Assembly (NCBI RefSeq): GCF_016464705.1
Contig: NZ_JAEHOB010000013.1
Location: 1-64,000 of the forward strand
Reading direction: 5' to 3'
Source: Qaidamihabitans albus
Lineage (GTDB): Bacteria > Actinomycetota > Actinomycetes > Mycobacteriales > Pseudonocardiaceae
DNA length: 64,000 nucleotides
Shown here one piece after another: positions 17,475 to 25,771 of the stretch (the first letter of the stretch is position 1; each line of letters starts with the position of its first letter). A model generated the notes under the pieces. That model was not told where the DNA came from. It did no database searches and saw nothing but the letters and a program-made list of their open reading frames with translations. The position numbers and the translations under genes were made by a program.

Positions 17475-18686
17475 TCAGCCCTTGATTTCGGTCCACGCGC
17501 GGGTCCACTCGCCGTAGTCCTTGCACTTCACGTCGGTGCGCCCGTCGATGCACTGCTCGATCGGCGTGGTCCAGTACCAGATCTTCGACGCGTAGTCGGC
17601 GTCACCGGCGTGGTAGTTGTCGCAGTGCTTCGCGTCCTCGGTCAGCTCGCACGCCTTCGGGTTCGCGGGCGCCTCGCCGAAGTACTCGGCCACCTGCGCG
17701 TTGGCCTCCGGACTGATGATGTGGTTCAGCCACTTGTACGCGCACGTCTTGCGCTCCGAGGAGGCCGACACCATCCAGGTGTCCGACCAGCCGGTGGCGC
17801 CCTCCGACGGCAGTACCGAGTCCACCGGGGCGCCCTCACCCGCGGTGAGGTTCACCGTGACCTGCCACGCGGTGCCGGCCACGACGTCGCCGCTCTTCAG
17901 CGCCTGGCTCTCCTTCAGGTAGTCCGACCAGTACTCGTTCACCATCGGCCGCTGCTTCTTCAGCAGGTCGACCGCGGCGTTGAACTGCTTGTCGTCCAGC
18001 GCGTACGGGTTCTCGATGCCGAGTTCCGGCTGGTGCTTCATCAGGTACAGCGCGGCGTCGGCGATGTAGATCGGCGAGTCGTACGCGGTGATCTTGCCCT
18101 TGTACGGCGAGTTCTCGTCGAACACGACCGACCACGAGTCCGGCACGGACTCGACCTTGTCGGTGCGGTAGGCCAGCACGTTCGCGCCCCACCCGTGCGG
18201 CACCCCGTAGGAGGTACCGTCGACGCTGTTCCACGTCTTGTTCTTGAGGAAGTCGTACACGTCGGCGTAGTTCGGGATGAGGTCGGTGTTGACCGGCTCG
18301 ACGTTCCCGGCGGCGACGAGCCGCAGCGACGCGTCCCCGGAGGCGGAGACAACGTCGTACTCCCCCGTCTTCATCAGGTTCACGGCCTCGTCGGAGGTGC
18401 CGAACGGCTTGACGTTGACCTGGCAGCCGGTCTCCTCCTCGAACGGCGTCACCCAGTCGACGGCCGGGTCGTTGGAACCGTCCTCGGCATAGCCGGGCCA
18501 CGCGAGGATGTTGAGCTGGCCCTCCGGCTCCCCCAGCTCCTGCAGTGCGGCGAGATCCGGCGGCTGGAACCCCTGGCCACCCGGCGCGCCCTGCGACGAG
18601 GTCTCTCCCGCGGTACCGCACGCGGCGACGGCCGTGCCCGCGCACAGCAGCCCCGCCAGCAGGCTGATCGACTTCCTCTTCCTCAT
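17475..18686 (-). CDS. potD: polyamine ABC transporter substrate-binding lipoprotein, PotD-like
   Basis: 403 aa with signal peptide and lipobox (GTAVAAC), so anchored outside the membrane. The mature protein is a type II periplasmic-binding fold of the PotD/PotF group (NILAWPGYAEDGSNDPAVDWVTPFEEETGCQV is the opening strand region, acidic and aromatic residues as in polyamine pockets). Relatives in actinobacteria serve putrescine/spermidine or GABA uptake. The ATG at 18686 starts at the signal peptide MRKRKSISLL. It sits 13 bp after the ATPase gene. Confidence 0.87.
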   Translation of the reverse strand: MRKRKSISLLAGLLCAGTAVAACGTAGETSSQGAPGGQGFQPPDLAALQELGEPEGQLNILAWPGYAEDGSNDPAVDWVTPFEEETGCQVNVKPFGTSDEAVNLMKTGEYDVVSASGDASLRLVAAGNVEPVNTDLIPNYADVYDFLKNKTWNSVDGTSYGVPHGWGANVLAYRTDKVESVPDSWSVVFDENSPYKGKITAYDSPIYIADAALYLMKHQPELGIENPYALDDKQFNAAVDLLKKQRPMVNEYWSDYLKESQALKSGDVVAGTAWQVTVNLTAGEGAPVDSVLPSEGATGWSDTWMVSASSERKTCAYKWLNHIISPEANAQVAEYFGEAPANPKACELTEDAKHCDNYHAGDADYASKIWYWTTPIEQCIDGRTDVKCKDYGEWTRAWTEIKG

Positions 18687-18699
18687 TGGTGTCTCCTGT

Positions 18700-19821
18700 T
18701 CACCTGTGGGTTTCTCCGCTTCCTTCGGACACGCGGAAGCTGTGTTCCTGCCGCCAGACGAGGCGGACCCTGCTGCCCTCGAGAGCCGGCGCACCGGCGG
18801 CCGTGCCCTCGTTCTGCCGCACGACGGAGAGCTGGCCGCCCGCGTCGAGCGCCACCTCGTAGCGGACCGTTGCGCCCGCGTAGACGACGCCGGTGACGGT
18901 GCCCGTCGCGCCGGTCTCGCCGTCCCGCGCCGGCACCGCGAGATCGGTGTCGACGCGGATCTTCTCCGGCCGGATGCTGTAGACGCCGCGGCTGCCGATC
19001 ACCTGCTCCGCCCCGCGGCCGCTGAGCAGGTTGGACGTGCCGACGAAACCGGCGACGAACGCGCTGGCCGGGCGCTCGTACACCTCGGCCGGTGTGCCGA
19101 CCTGCTCGATCAGCCCGTCGTTGAACACGGCGATCCGGTCGCTCATCGTCAGCGCCTCGTCCTGGTCGTGGGTGACGAAGACGAACGTGATGCCGACCTC
19201 GCGCTGGATCTGCTTCAGCTCGATCTGCATGGCCTGCCGCAGCTTGAGGTCGAGCGCTCCGAGCGGCTCGTCGAGCAGCAGCACCCTCGGCCGGTTGACC
19301 AGCGCCCTGGCCAGCGCCACCCGCTGCCGCTGCCCGCCAGAGAGCTGACCGGGTTTGCGCTGCGCGAGCTCCTGCAGCCGGACGGTTCGCAACGCCTCGA
19401 GCGCGCGTTCCCTGCGGCGTGCCCTCGGCACCCGCTTCACCCGCAGGCCGTACTCGACGTTGCCGATCACGTTCATGTGCGGGAACAGCGCGTAGTCCTG
19501 GAACACCGTATTGACGTCCCGCTGGAACGGGGCGAGCCTGCTGACGTCCCGGCCGGCCAGCTCGACGGTGCCGCTGGTGGGCAGTTCGAATCCGGCGATC
19601 ATCCGCAGCACGGTGGTCTTGCCCGAGCCGGAAGGCCCGAGCATGGAGAAGAACTCGCCGCGCGCGATGTCGAGGTCAATCCCGTCCACCGCGGTCACCG
19701 CGCCGAACGACTTGCGCAGCGCGCGCAGCCGTACGGCGGGGCCGGTTCCGGCGTCCTCGCGGTCCCCGGCAGGGGCCGGCGCGACTGACGGCGCCTGGTT
19801 CGGCGACATGATGGTTGCCAT
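18700..19821 (-). CDS. potA: ABC transporter ATP-binding protein, PotA-like
   Basis: 373 aa. Walker A GPSGSGKTT, Q-loop VFQDYALFPH, signature LSGGQRQRVALARAL, Walker B VLLLDEPLGALD and H-loop FVTHDQ are all present. The C-terminal 100 residues form the TOBE regulatory domain of the CUT1/PotA type. It energises the importer formed with PotBCD. The gene lies between the aldehyde dehydrogenase (10-bp gap) and potD. Confidence 0.92.
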   Translation of the reverse strand: MATIMSPNQAPSVAPAPAGDREDAGTGPAVRLRALRKSFGAVTAVDGIDLDIARGEFFSMLGPSGSGKTTVLRMIAGFELPTSGTVELAGRDVSRLAPFQRDVNTVFQDYALFPHMNVIGNVEYGLRVKRVPRARRRERALEALRTVRLQELAQRKPGQLSGGQRQRVALARALVNRPRVLLLDEPLGALDLKLRQAMQIELKQIQREVGITFVFVTHDQDEALTMSDRIAVFNDGLIEQVGTPAEVYERPASAFVAGFVGTSNLLSGRGAEQVIGSRGVYSIRPEKIRVDTDLAVPARDGETGATGTVTGVVYAGATVRYEVALDAGGQLSVVRQNEGTAAGAPALEGSRVRLVWRQEHSFRVSEGSGETHR

Positions 19822-19831
19822 CCTTTCGGCG

Positions 19832-21253
19832 CTACAGGGCGGTCATCACGTGCTTGACGCGGGTGTAGTCCTCGAAGCCGTAGAGCGAGAGATCCTTGCC
19901 GTAGCCAGATTTTTTGAAGCCCCCGTGCGGCATCTCGGCGACGAGCGGGATGTGCGTGTTGATCCAGACGCAGCCGAAGTCCAGGCGTGCGGACAGCCGC
20001 ATGGCGCGGGCGTGGTCGCTCGTCCACAGCGACGAAGCCAGCCCGTAGGACACGCCGTTCGCCGCGGCGAGCGCCTCGTCGTCGGCGGAGAAGCGCTGCA
20101 CGGTCAGCACGGGACCGAAGACCTCGTTCTGCACGATCTCGTCGTCCTGGCGGAGCCCGGAGACGACGGTGGGCAGGTAGAAGTAGCCGGCGTCGCCGTC
20201 CCGTTTCCCTCCGGTGTGGACGGTCGCGTGACCGGGAAGCCGGTCGACGAACCCGGCGACCTTGGCGAGCTGCGCGGCGTTGTTCAGCGGCCCGTACGCC
20301 ACGCCGTCGTCGTCAGGGCGGCCGGTCCTGGTCGCCGCAGCCTGCCGCGTCAGCGCGGTGACGAACTCGTCGTGCACGGAGTCGTGGACCAGCACCCTGG
20401 TCGCCGCGGTGCAGTCCTGCCCCGCGTTGAAGAAGCCCGCGGCCGCGATGGCCTCCGCCGCCGCGTCCAGGTCGGCGTCGGCGAAAACGAGCACCGGGGC
20501 CTTGCCACCGAGCTCGAGATGGACCCGCTTCAGGTCGGCGGCCGCCGCGCCCGCGACCTCCATCCCGGCCCGCACCGAGCCGGTGATCGAAACCATCGCC
20601 GGGATCGGGTGCTCGACCAGCGCGCGGCCGGTGTCCCGGTCGCCGCAGAGCACGTTCAGCACGCCGGGCGGCAGGAACTCGGCGCAGATCTCGGCGAGCA
20701 GCAGGGTGGACGCCGGGGTGGTGTCGGACGGCTTGAGCACGACCGTGTTGCCCGCGGCCAGCGCCGGTGCGATCTTCCAGATCGCCATCAGCAGCGGGTA
20801 GTTCCACGGGGTCACCTGCGCGCAGACGCCGACCGGCTCGCGGCGGACGAACGAGGTGTGCCCCGCCATGTACTCGGCGGCGGCGCGGCCCTCCAGGACC
20901 CTCGCCGCGCCCGCGAAGAACCGCAGATGGTCGATCACCATCGGCATCTCCTCGCTCGACGTGAGCGCGAGCGGCTTGCCGGTGTCGGCCGACTCGGCGC
21001 GGACCAGCTCGTCCGCGCGCGCCTCCACCGCGTCGGCGATGCGGAGCAGCGCCAGCTGACGCTCTGCCGGGGTGGCGTCGCGCCAGGTCTCGAACGCCGT
21101 GGCCGCGACCGTGAGCGCGCGGTCGACGTCCTCGGCGCCGGCCACCGGCGCGGTGCAGTAGGGCTGCCCGGTGACCGGGTCGATGATCTCCGCGACCGCG
21201 GCACCGGCGGAGGTGACGTACTCGCCGCCGACGAAGTGCCTGAGCTGTTCCAT
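19832..21253 (-). CDS. aldehyde dehydrogenase, gamma-aminobutyraldehyde dehydrogenase-like
   Basis: 473 aa NAD(P)+-dependent ALDH. Motifs: TPWNYPLLMAIWK (cofactor site, catalytic Asn), LELGGKAPVLVF (general base Glu) and NAGQDCTAATRV (nucleophilic Cys). Length and context fit PatD/Prr-type enzymes that oxidise 4-aminobutyraldehyde from putrescine to GABA. First gene of the pot operon. Its ATG lies only about two nucleotides inside the predicted transcription start, so the mRNA is probably leaderless. Other amino-aldehydes are possible substrates. Confidence 0.85.
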   Translation of the reverse strand: MEQLRHFVGGEYVTSAGAAVAEIIDPVTGQPYCTAPVAGAEDVDRALTVAATAFETWRDATPAERQLALLRIADAVEARADELVRAESADTGKPLALTSSEEMPMVIDHLRFFAGAARVLEGRAAAEYMAGHTSFVRREPVGVCAQVTPWNYPLLMAIWKIAPALAAGNTVVLKPSDTTPASTLLLAEICAEFLPPGVLNVLCGDRDTGRALVEHPIPAMVSITGSVRAGMEVAGAAAADLKRVHLELGGKAPVLVFADADLDAAAEAIAAAGFFNAGQDCTAATRVLVHDSVHDEFVTALTRQAAATRTGRPDDDGVAYGPLNNAAQLAKVAGFVDRLPGHATVHTGGKRDGDAGYFYLPTVVSGLRQDDEIVQNEVFGPVLTVQRFSADDEALAAANGVSYGLASSLWTSDHARAMRLSARLDFGCVWINTHIPLVAEMPHGGFKKSGYGKDLSLYGFEDYTRVKHVMTAL

Positions 21254-21261
21254 GACGCGGA

Positions 21262-21290
21262 AACATATAAGTTCATATGTAATAGTTCAA
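21262..21290 (-). promoter_or_regulatory. promoter of the ALDH-pot operon with overlapping operator
   Basis: On the minus strand a -35 TTGAAC (21285-21290) and a -10 TATGTT (21262-21267) are 17 bp apart. The palindrome ACATATAAGTTCATATGT (21263-21280) covers the -10 and half of the spacer, an ideal repressor position. The adjacent divergent gene encodes a FadR-type GntR regulator, the obvious candidate ligand. Predicted start near 21255 makes the ALDH mRNA leaderless. Confidence 0.6.
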
Positions 21291-21343
21291 GACTTTAGGG
21301 CAAGATTGCCTCCATCGGGGTCGACGAGGAACCGAGGGGACGG

Positions 21344-22087
21344 ATGCGGAAGCGGATCTCCCACGGCGCGCGCTCGGCGATGTTCGCGCCGCTGGAGCAG
21401 ACCGGGCGCGTGGAGGCGGTCACCAGGCGGCTGGTGGACGCGATCACGCTCGGCCTGCTCGCCGACGAGGAGCAGCTGCCCAGCGAGGCGGAGCTCGCCG
21501 GGCAGTTCGGCGTGTCCACGGTGACCGTCCGCGAGGCGCTGGTGGCACTGCGCCAGCAGGGCCTGGTCGAGACCAGGCGGGGCCGGACGGGCGGCAGCTT
21601 CGTCCGGGCACCGAGGGACAGGGCGGCCGCGTCCTGGCGGAAGCGGCTGCGCACGCTGACCCTCACCGATCTCCGCGACCTCGGCGACCACTACCTCGCG
21701 GTCGCGGGTGCCGCCGCGAGAATGGCCGCCGAGCGCAGCTCCGCCGAGGACGTCGAACGGCTGGAACTCGCCACCGAGGACCTGCGCGGCGCCACCGGGA
21801 CCGAGGCCTCCCGCGCGGAGCGGCACTTCCACCTCGAGGTCGCCGCCGCCGCGCAGTCACCGCGGCTGACCCACCAGGAGGTCCGGCTCCAGGGTGAGCT
21901 CGGCGCTCTGCTCTGGCTGCCGACCGGCGACGCGGGCACGCACGCGGACGCGCACGCCGAGCACTGCGCGATCACCGAGGCCATCGCCCAGGCGGACGGC
22001 GAGCTCGCCCGCAGGCTGACCGAAGAACACATCTTGGCAGCGATCGACCGGTTGGCGGAGCTACATCTGGGCCTTTTGGAGCCCTGA
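21344..22087 (+). CDS. FadR-subfamily GntR transcriptional regulator
   Basis: 247 aa. The N-terminal winged helix-turn-helix (LPSEAELAGQFGVSTVTVREALVALRQQGLV) is followed by an all-helical FCD ligand domain whose histidine-rich helices (HFHLEVA, HADAHAEHCAI) usually bind a metal and a carboxylate. It is divergent from the ALDH-pot operon and upstream of the cache-domain gene by 32 bp. A role as repressor of polyamine uptake is inferred from position and operator. Confidence 0.85.
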   Translation: MRKRISHGARSAMFAPLEQTGRVEAVTRRLVDAITLGLLADEEQLPSEAELAGQFGVSTVTVREALVALRQQGLVETRRGRTGGSFVRAPRDRAAASWRKRLRTLTLTDLRDLGDHYLAVAGAAARMAAERSSAEDVERLELATEDLRGATGTEASRAERHFHLEVAAAAQSPRLTHQEVRLQGELGALLWLPTGDAGTHADAHAEHCAITEAIAQADGELARRLTEEHILAAIDRLAELHLGLLEP

Positions 22088-22119
22088 GCCCTAAGCTGCC
22101 CCGAGCGCACGAACGCAAG

Positions 22120-22887
22120 GTGGGATCCATCGTGAAGGACACGCGCACGCTGGTCGGCGACGACGTCGCCGACCACGTCTCGGCGCTCGTGGAGGGCGTC
22201 TTCACCGGCCTCGACCCGGTGCTGTCCCAGGCCGACGCGCTGTTCGCGGGCGCGGACCGTTCCGGCGTGCGCGCGGAGCAGCTGGAACGGCTGCGTCCCG
22301 AGGTGCTGCGGACGCTCGGCGGTCACGACGGGCTGGTCGTCGGCGCGGGGTTCATCGCGGCGCCGAACGTGCTGGCCGACCAGGAGTTCGGCTTCGAGTG
22401 GTGGACGAGGACGGACGGCGGCCGGCCGACCCAGCTGTTCATCAGCCTCGACCCGGCCAGCGACCACTTCCTCGACTACACCCGGCAGTCCTGGTTCACG
22501 GTGCCGAGGGACACCGGGCACCGGCACATCACCGGGCCCTACGTCGACTACCTGTGCACCGACGAGTACACGATGACCTTCACCGTGCCGGTGCGTGCGA
22601 ACGGCGCCTTCGCCGGGGTCGTCGGTGCGGACGTGTTCGTGCGCGAGTTCGAGCACCTGCTGCAACCGCGGCTGCGGGGCCTGCCCGGCCGGGCGGCGCT
22701 GGTCAACGCGCAGGGCAGGGTGATCGTGTCGAACAGCGCGCGGCAGCCGACCGGCTCGCTCGTGCGGGCGCTCGACATCCCGGCGTGGTGGGGCTCGGGT
22801 GCGGAACCGGTGGCCGAGCCGGGCACCACCCTGCGCCGCTGCGGTGACGCGCCCATCGCCCTGCTCGTGAGTGGCAACCGGAGTTAG
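22120..22887 (+). CDS. soluble cache-domain protein
   Basis: 255 aa, no signal peptide or membrane helix. It shows a PDC-type cache core (FEWWTRTDG, DYTRQSWFTVPRDTG, GPYVDYLCTDEYTMTFTVPV), the fold that binds amines, amino acids or carboxylates in chemoreceptors. It lacks any signalling domain. It follows the FadR-type gene in one operon next to the polyamine importer, so an intracellular amine-binding accessory is plausible but unproven. The start is either the GTG at 22120 or one four codons later. The last codons and the TAG stop fall inside palindromic repeat copy 4. Confidence 0.72.
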   Translation: MGSIVKDTRTLVGDDVADHVSALVEGVFTGLDPVLSQADALFAGADRSGVRAEQLERLRPEVLRTLGGHDGLVVGAGFIAAPNVLADQEFGFEWWTRTDGGRPTQLFISLDPASDHFLDYTRQSWFTVPRDTGHRHITGPYVDYLCTDEYTMTFTVPVRANGAFAGVVGADVFVREFEHLLQPRLRGLPGRAALVNAQGRVIVSNSARQPTGSLVRALDIPAWWGSGAEPVAEPGTTLRRCGDAPIALLVSGNRS

Positions 22888-22909
22888 AACTCGCGTGGCC
22901 ACTCACGAG
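22864..22909. repeat. palindromic intergenic repeat, copy 4
   Basis: Arms CTCGTGAGTGGC and GCCACTCACGAG. The centre has GAGTTAGAACTCG. It overlaps the 3' end of the cache-domain gene (supplying its last seven residues and stop) and the last codons of the convergent PucR gene. The GC-to-GG change in the left arm is compensated in the right arm, evidence that pairing is maintained. Confidence 0.9.
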
Positions 22910-24363
22910 GGGTGCGCTTGCAGGGCCAGCCAGAGCTCGGCGCGGGTGCCGGGCGCGTCGAGGTCGCGGCCGGTGAGGCGCTCGACCTTGGCCATCCGGT
23001 TGCGCAGCGTGTGCCGGTGCACGCCGAGCCGGGACGCGGCGAGGTCCCAGTGGCCGTTGTGCTCGAGCCAGCAGCGCAGGGAGGTCACCAGCTGCCCTCG
23101 ACCCGTCTCGTCGTGGCGGCGCAACGGTGCGAGCGCCTCGTCGGCGAACGCCCGCGCCGCCGCGGGATCGAGCAGGCCGAGCAGTCCGCCCGCGGCGTGC
23201 TCGGCGAAGCGCACCACCGGTTTCCGCGCGGCGCGGGCCGCCTCGGCGGCCTGTTCCGCCTGCCGGTATCCCACCGTCGGGTCCGTTGTGGACGGTGCGA
23301 CTCCGGCGTGCAGCCCGGCGATCCGGCTCGGCAGCTCGGCTGCCCGCGCGCCGCCGCGGCCGTCGGCCAGCACGAGCACCGCCGCCCCGTACTCGGCGAA
23401 GAAGGCGCGCTCGAACTCGGTCTCCAGTGCCTCCACGGCCGCGGCCCTTGCCCGCGCACCGCCCGCGAGCACGACCACCGACCACGGCGGAGCGGGCACC
23501 GCGCCGAACACCGGCTCGATCGTCGCCAGGGCCAGCTCCGCCTGCCCGGCGAGCAGCAGCCCAGCCAGGCCCGTCCGCAGGCCGCGCAGGGTCCGGCCGT
23601 GCGCGCGGTCGCGCTCCAGCGAGAGGGACAGCAGCGCCGCGGCCGTGGTCACGATGTGCCGCTCCGCCGGGCCGAGCCGCCCGCCCACCGCCAGGAAGCC
23701 GCGCCCGCGCGTACCGAGCGCCTGCAACAGCACCTCGTCGCCGTGCACGGTGACCACCCTGGAGCCGGCCCGCACCGCGGCGAGCTCCGCCCCCAGCGCG
23801 GGCCCGGCCGACCGCGCCGAGCCGGGCGCCGCCTCCCGTACCGCACCCGCGGGGTCCAGCAGCAGCACCCACGCGTCCACCAGCCGCGCGAGCCTGCGCA
23901 CGAGGACGCCCGGCCCGCGGCGGCCCAGCGCGGCTCGCGTCAGCTCCTGCTGCCCCTTGCCGGTCCGCACCAGCGCGGCGTACTCGTCGGCGGCGACCGC
24001 GGCCGAGACAGCCTTGGTGATGGCGATGAACGGCGTCTGCCGGGGCACCTCCAGCAGCGGCAGCCCGGCGGTCGCCGCGGCGCCGACGAGCGCGGGCGGC
24101 ACCTCGTCGTGGCTCAGCCCGGTACCGAAGCCGACCCCGGTGACGCCCGCGGCCACGAGCCGCCCCACGTAGTCCGCCGCCGGTTCACCCTCGATCGTGA
24201 GCCCGGTGGTGAGCAGCAGTTCGCCGCCGTCGAGGAACGCCGTGGGGTCGGCCAGCTCGGTCGGATGCACCCAGGCGATCTCCCGGTCCAGCGCCGGTTC
24301 GCCGGCGAGCACCCGCAGGCCGAGCGGGCCCTGCCCGGCGAGTTCACGCAGGGTCAGTGCCAT
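22903..24363 (-). CDS. PucR-family transcriptional regulator
   Basis: 486 aa. N-terminal PucR domain (LRELAGQGPLGLRVLAGEPALDREIAWVHPTELADPTAFLDGGELLLTTG, given here in parts: LRELAGQ at the start, HPTELADP, GGELLLTTG). The middle is a GGDEF-like/CdaR segment. The C-terminal HTH_30 reads LRCWLEHNGHWDLAASRLGVHRHTLRNRM. PucR proteins control purine or amine catabolism, and several actinobacterial members activate gabT/ALDH operons. It is divergent from gabT by 76 bp. The ATG at 24363 is at the conserved N terminus. Confidence 0.88.
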   Translation of the reverse strand: MALTLRELAGQGPLGLRVLAGEPALDREIAWVHPTELADPTAFLDGGELLLTTGLTIEGEPAADYVGRLVAAGVTGVGFGTGLSHDEVPPALVGAAATAGLPLLEVPRQTPFIAITKAVSAAVAADEYAALVRTGKGQQELTRAALGRRGPGVLVRRLARLVDAWVLLLDPAGAVREAAPGSARSAGPALGAELAAVRAGSRVVTVHGDEVLLQALGTRGRGFLAVGGRLGPAERHIVTTAAALLSLSLERDRAHGRTLRGLRTGLAGLLLAGQAELALATIEPVFGAVPAPPWSVVVLAGGARARAAAVEALETEFERAFFAEYGAAVLVLADGRGGARAAELPSRIAGLHAGVAPSTTDPTVGYRQAEQAAEAARAARKPVVRFAEHAAGGLLGLLDPAAARAFADEALAPLRRHDETGRGQLVTSLRCWLEHNGHWDLAASRLGVHRHTLRNRMAKVERLTGRDLDAPGTRAELWLALQAHPS

Positions 24364-24400
24364 GTTGTCGAAGTCTAGCAGCTGAATTGGACACTTCGTC
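24364..24400. promoter_or_regulatory. putative PucR operator in the pucR-gabT spacer
   Basis: Within the divergent spacer the arms CGAAGT and ACTTCG form an inverted repeat with an 18-bp centre, and TTGTC/GACA occur in the same symmetry. On the minus strand TAGACT could be a -10 giving a leaderless pucR transcript. Site assignment rests on position only. Confidence 0.35.
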
Positions 24401-24439
24401 ACGCTGACGGCGACGGTGGGAGCGGCCCACCCTGGAGCC

Positions 24440-25771
24440 ATGACCGCTACCACCCATCGCCGGTTGCGCACCGAGATTCCCGGCCCGGCCTCCCGGGCAC
24501 TCCAGCGACGGCGCGCGCGTGCCGTCGCGGCCGGGCTCAGCTCGGTGCTGCCGGTGTACGTCACCTCGGCCGAGGGCGGCCTGCTCACCGACGCCGACGG
24601 CAACACGCTCATCGACCTCGGCTCCGGTATCGCGGTCACCAACGTCGGGCACTCCGCACCGGCCGTGGTGGACCGCGTGCGTGAGCAGGCGGGCCGCTTC
24701 ACGCACACCTGCTTCATGGTGGCCCCGTACGAGGGTTACGTGCGGGTGTGCGAGGAGCTGGCCGAGCTGACGCCCGGCGAGCACGAGAAGCGCTCGGTAC
24801 TGTTCAACTCCGGCGCCGAGGCCGTGGAGAACGCCGTCAAGATCGCGCGGGTCGCCACCGGACGGCAGGCCGTCGTGGTGTTCGACCACGCCTACCACGG
24901 CCGCACCAACCTCACGATGGCGTTGACGGCGAAGTCGGTGCCGTACAAGCACGGCTTCGGCCCGTTCGCGCCGGAGGTCTACCGGGTGCCCGGTTCCTAC
25001 CCGTTCCGCGACGCCCCTGGGCGGACCGGCGAGCAGGCGGCCGCCGCCGCGATCGACCGCATCGAGAAGCAGGTCGGCGCCGACGCGGTGGCGGCCGTGG
25101 TGATCGAGCCGGTCCAGGGTGAGGGCGGGTTCGTCGAGCCCGCCCCCGGATTCCTGCCCGCGCTGTCGCGCTGGTGCACCCGGCACGGCGTGGTTCTGGT
25201 GGCCGACGAGGTGCAGACCGGCTTCTGCCGCACCGGGGACTGGTTCGCCTGCGAGCACGAGAACGTGATCCCCGACCTGGTCGCCACGGCCAAGGGCATC
25301 GCGGCCGGGCTGCCGCTGGCCGCCGTCACGGGCCGCGCCGAACTGCTCGACGCCGTGCCGCCCGGCGGGCTGGGCGGCACATACGGCGGCAACCCCGTCG
25401 CGTGCGCGGCTGCCCTCGGCGCGATCGAGACCATGCGCGCCGACGACCTGGCCGGCGCCGCCCGCGGCATCGGCGGCACCGTGCTGCCCCGGCTGCGGGC
25501 GCTCGCCGCGGAGACCGGCGTCATCGGTGACGTGCGCGGCCGGGGTGCGATGCTCGCCGCCGAGTTCGTCGTTCCCGGCGGCACCGAACCGGACCCGGCG
25601 GCGGCCGGGCGCGTCGCGGCGGCCTGCCACGCCGCGGGTGTCGTGGTGCTGACCTGCGGCACCTACGGCAACGTGCTGCGGCTGCTGCCCCCGCTCTCGC
25701 TGCCCGCCGACCTGCTCGACGAGGGACTTTCCGTGCTCGAGCACGCGGTCCGGCAGGAGGCGGCCCGGTGA
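24440..25771 (+). CDS. gabT: 4-aminobutyrate aminotransferase family protein
   Basis: 443 aa class III PLP-dependent aminotransferase. The Schiff-base lysine is K285 (ATAKGIAAGLPLAAV). DEVQTGFCRTG (256-266) holds the cofactor-pairing Asp, and NSGAEAVENAVK is the phosphate-binding turn. It transfers the amino group of GABA (or a related omega-amino acid) to 2-oxoglutarate, giving succinic semialdehyde. The ATG at 24440 follows TGGAG. It overlaps the next ALDH gene by 4 bp (GTGA), implying translational coupling. Confidence 0.88.
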   Translation: MTATTHRRLRTEIPGPASRALQRRRARAVAAGLSSVLPVYVTSAEGGLLTDADGNTLIDLGSGIAVTNVGHSAPAVVDRVREQAGRFTHTCFMVAPYEGYVRVCEELAELTPGEHEKRSVLFNSGAEAVENAVKIARVATGRQAVVVFDHAYHGRTNLTMALTAKSVPYKHGFGPFAPEVYRVPGSYPFRDAPGRTGEQAAAAAIDRIEKQVGADAVAAVVIEPVQGEGGFVEPAPGFLPALSRWCTRHGVVLVADEVQTGFCRTGDWFACEHENVIPDLVATAKGIAAGLPLAAVTGRAELLDAVPPGGLGGTYGGNPVACAAALGAIETMRADDLAGAARGIGGTVLPRLRALAAETGVIGDVRGRGAMLAAEFVVPGGTEPDPAAAGRVAAACHAAGVVVLTCGTYGNVLRLLPPLSLPADLLDEGLSVLEHAVRQEAAR

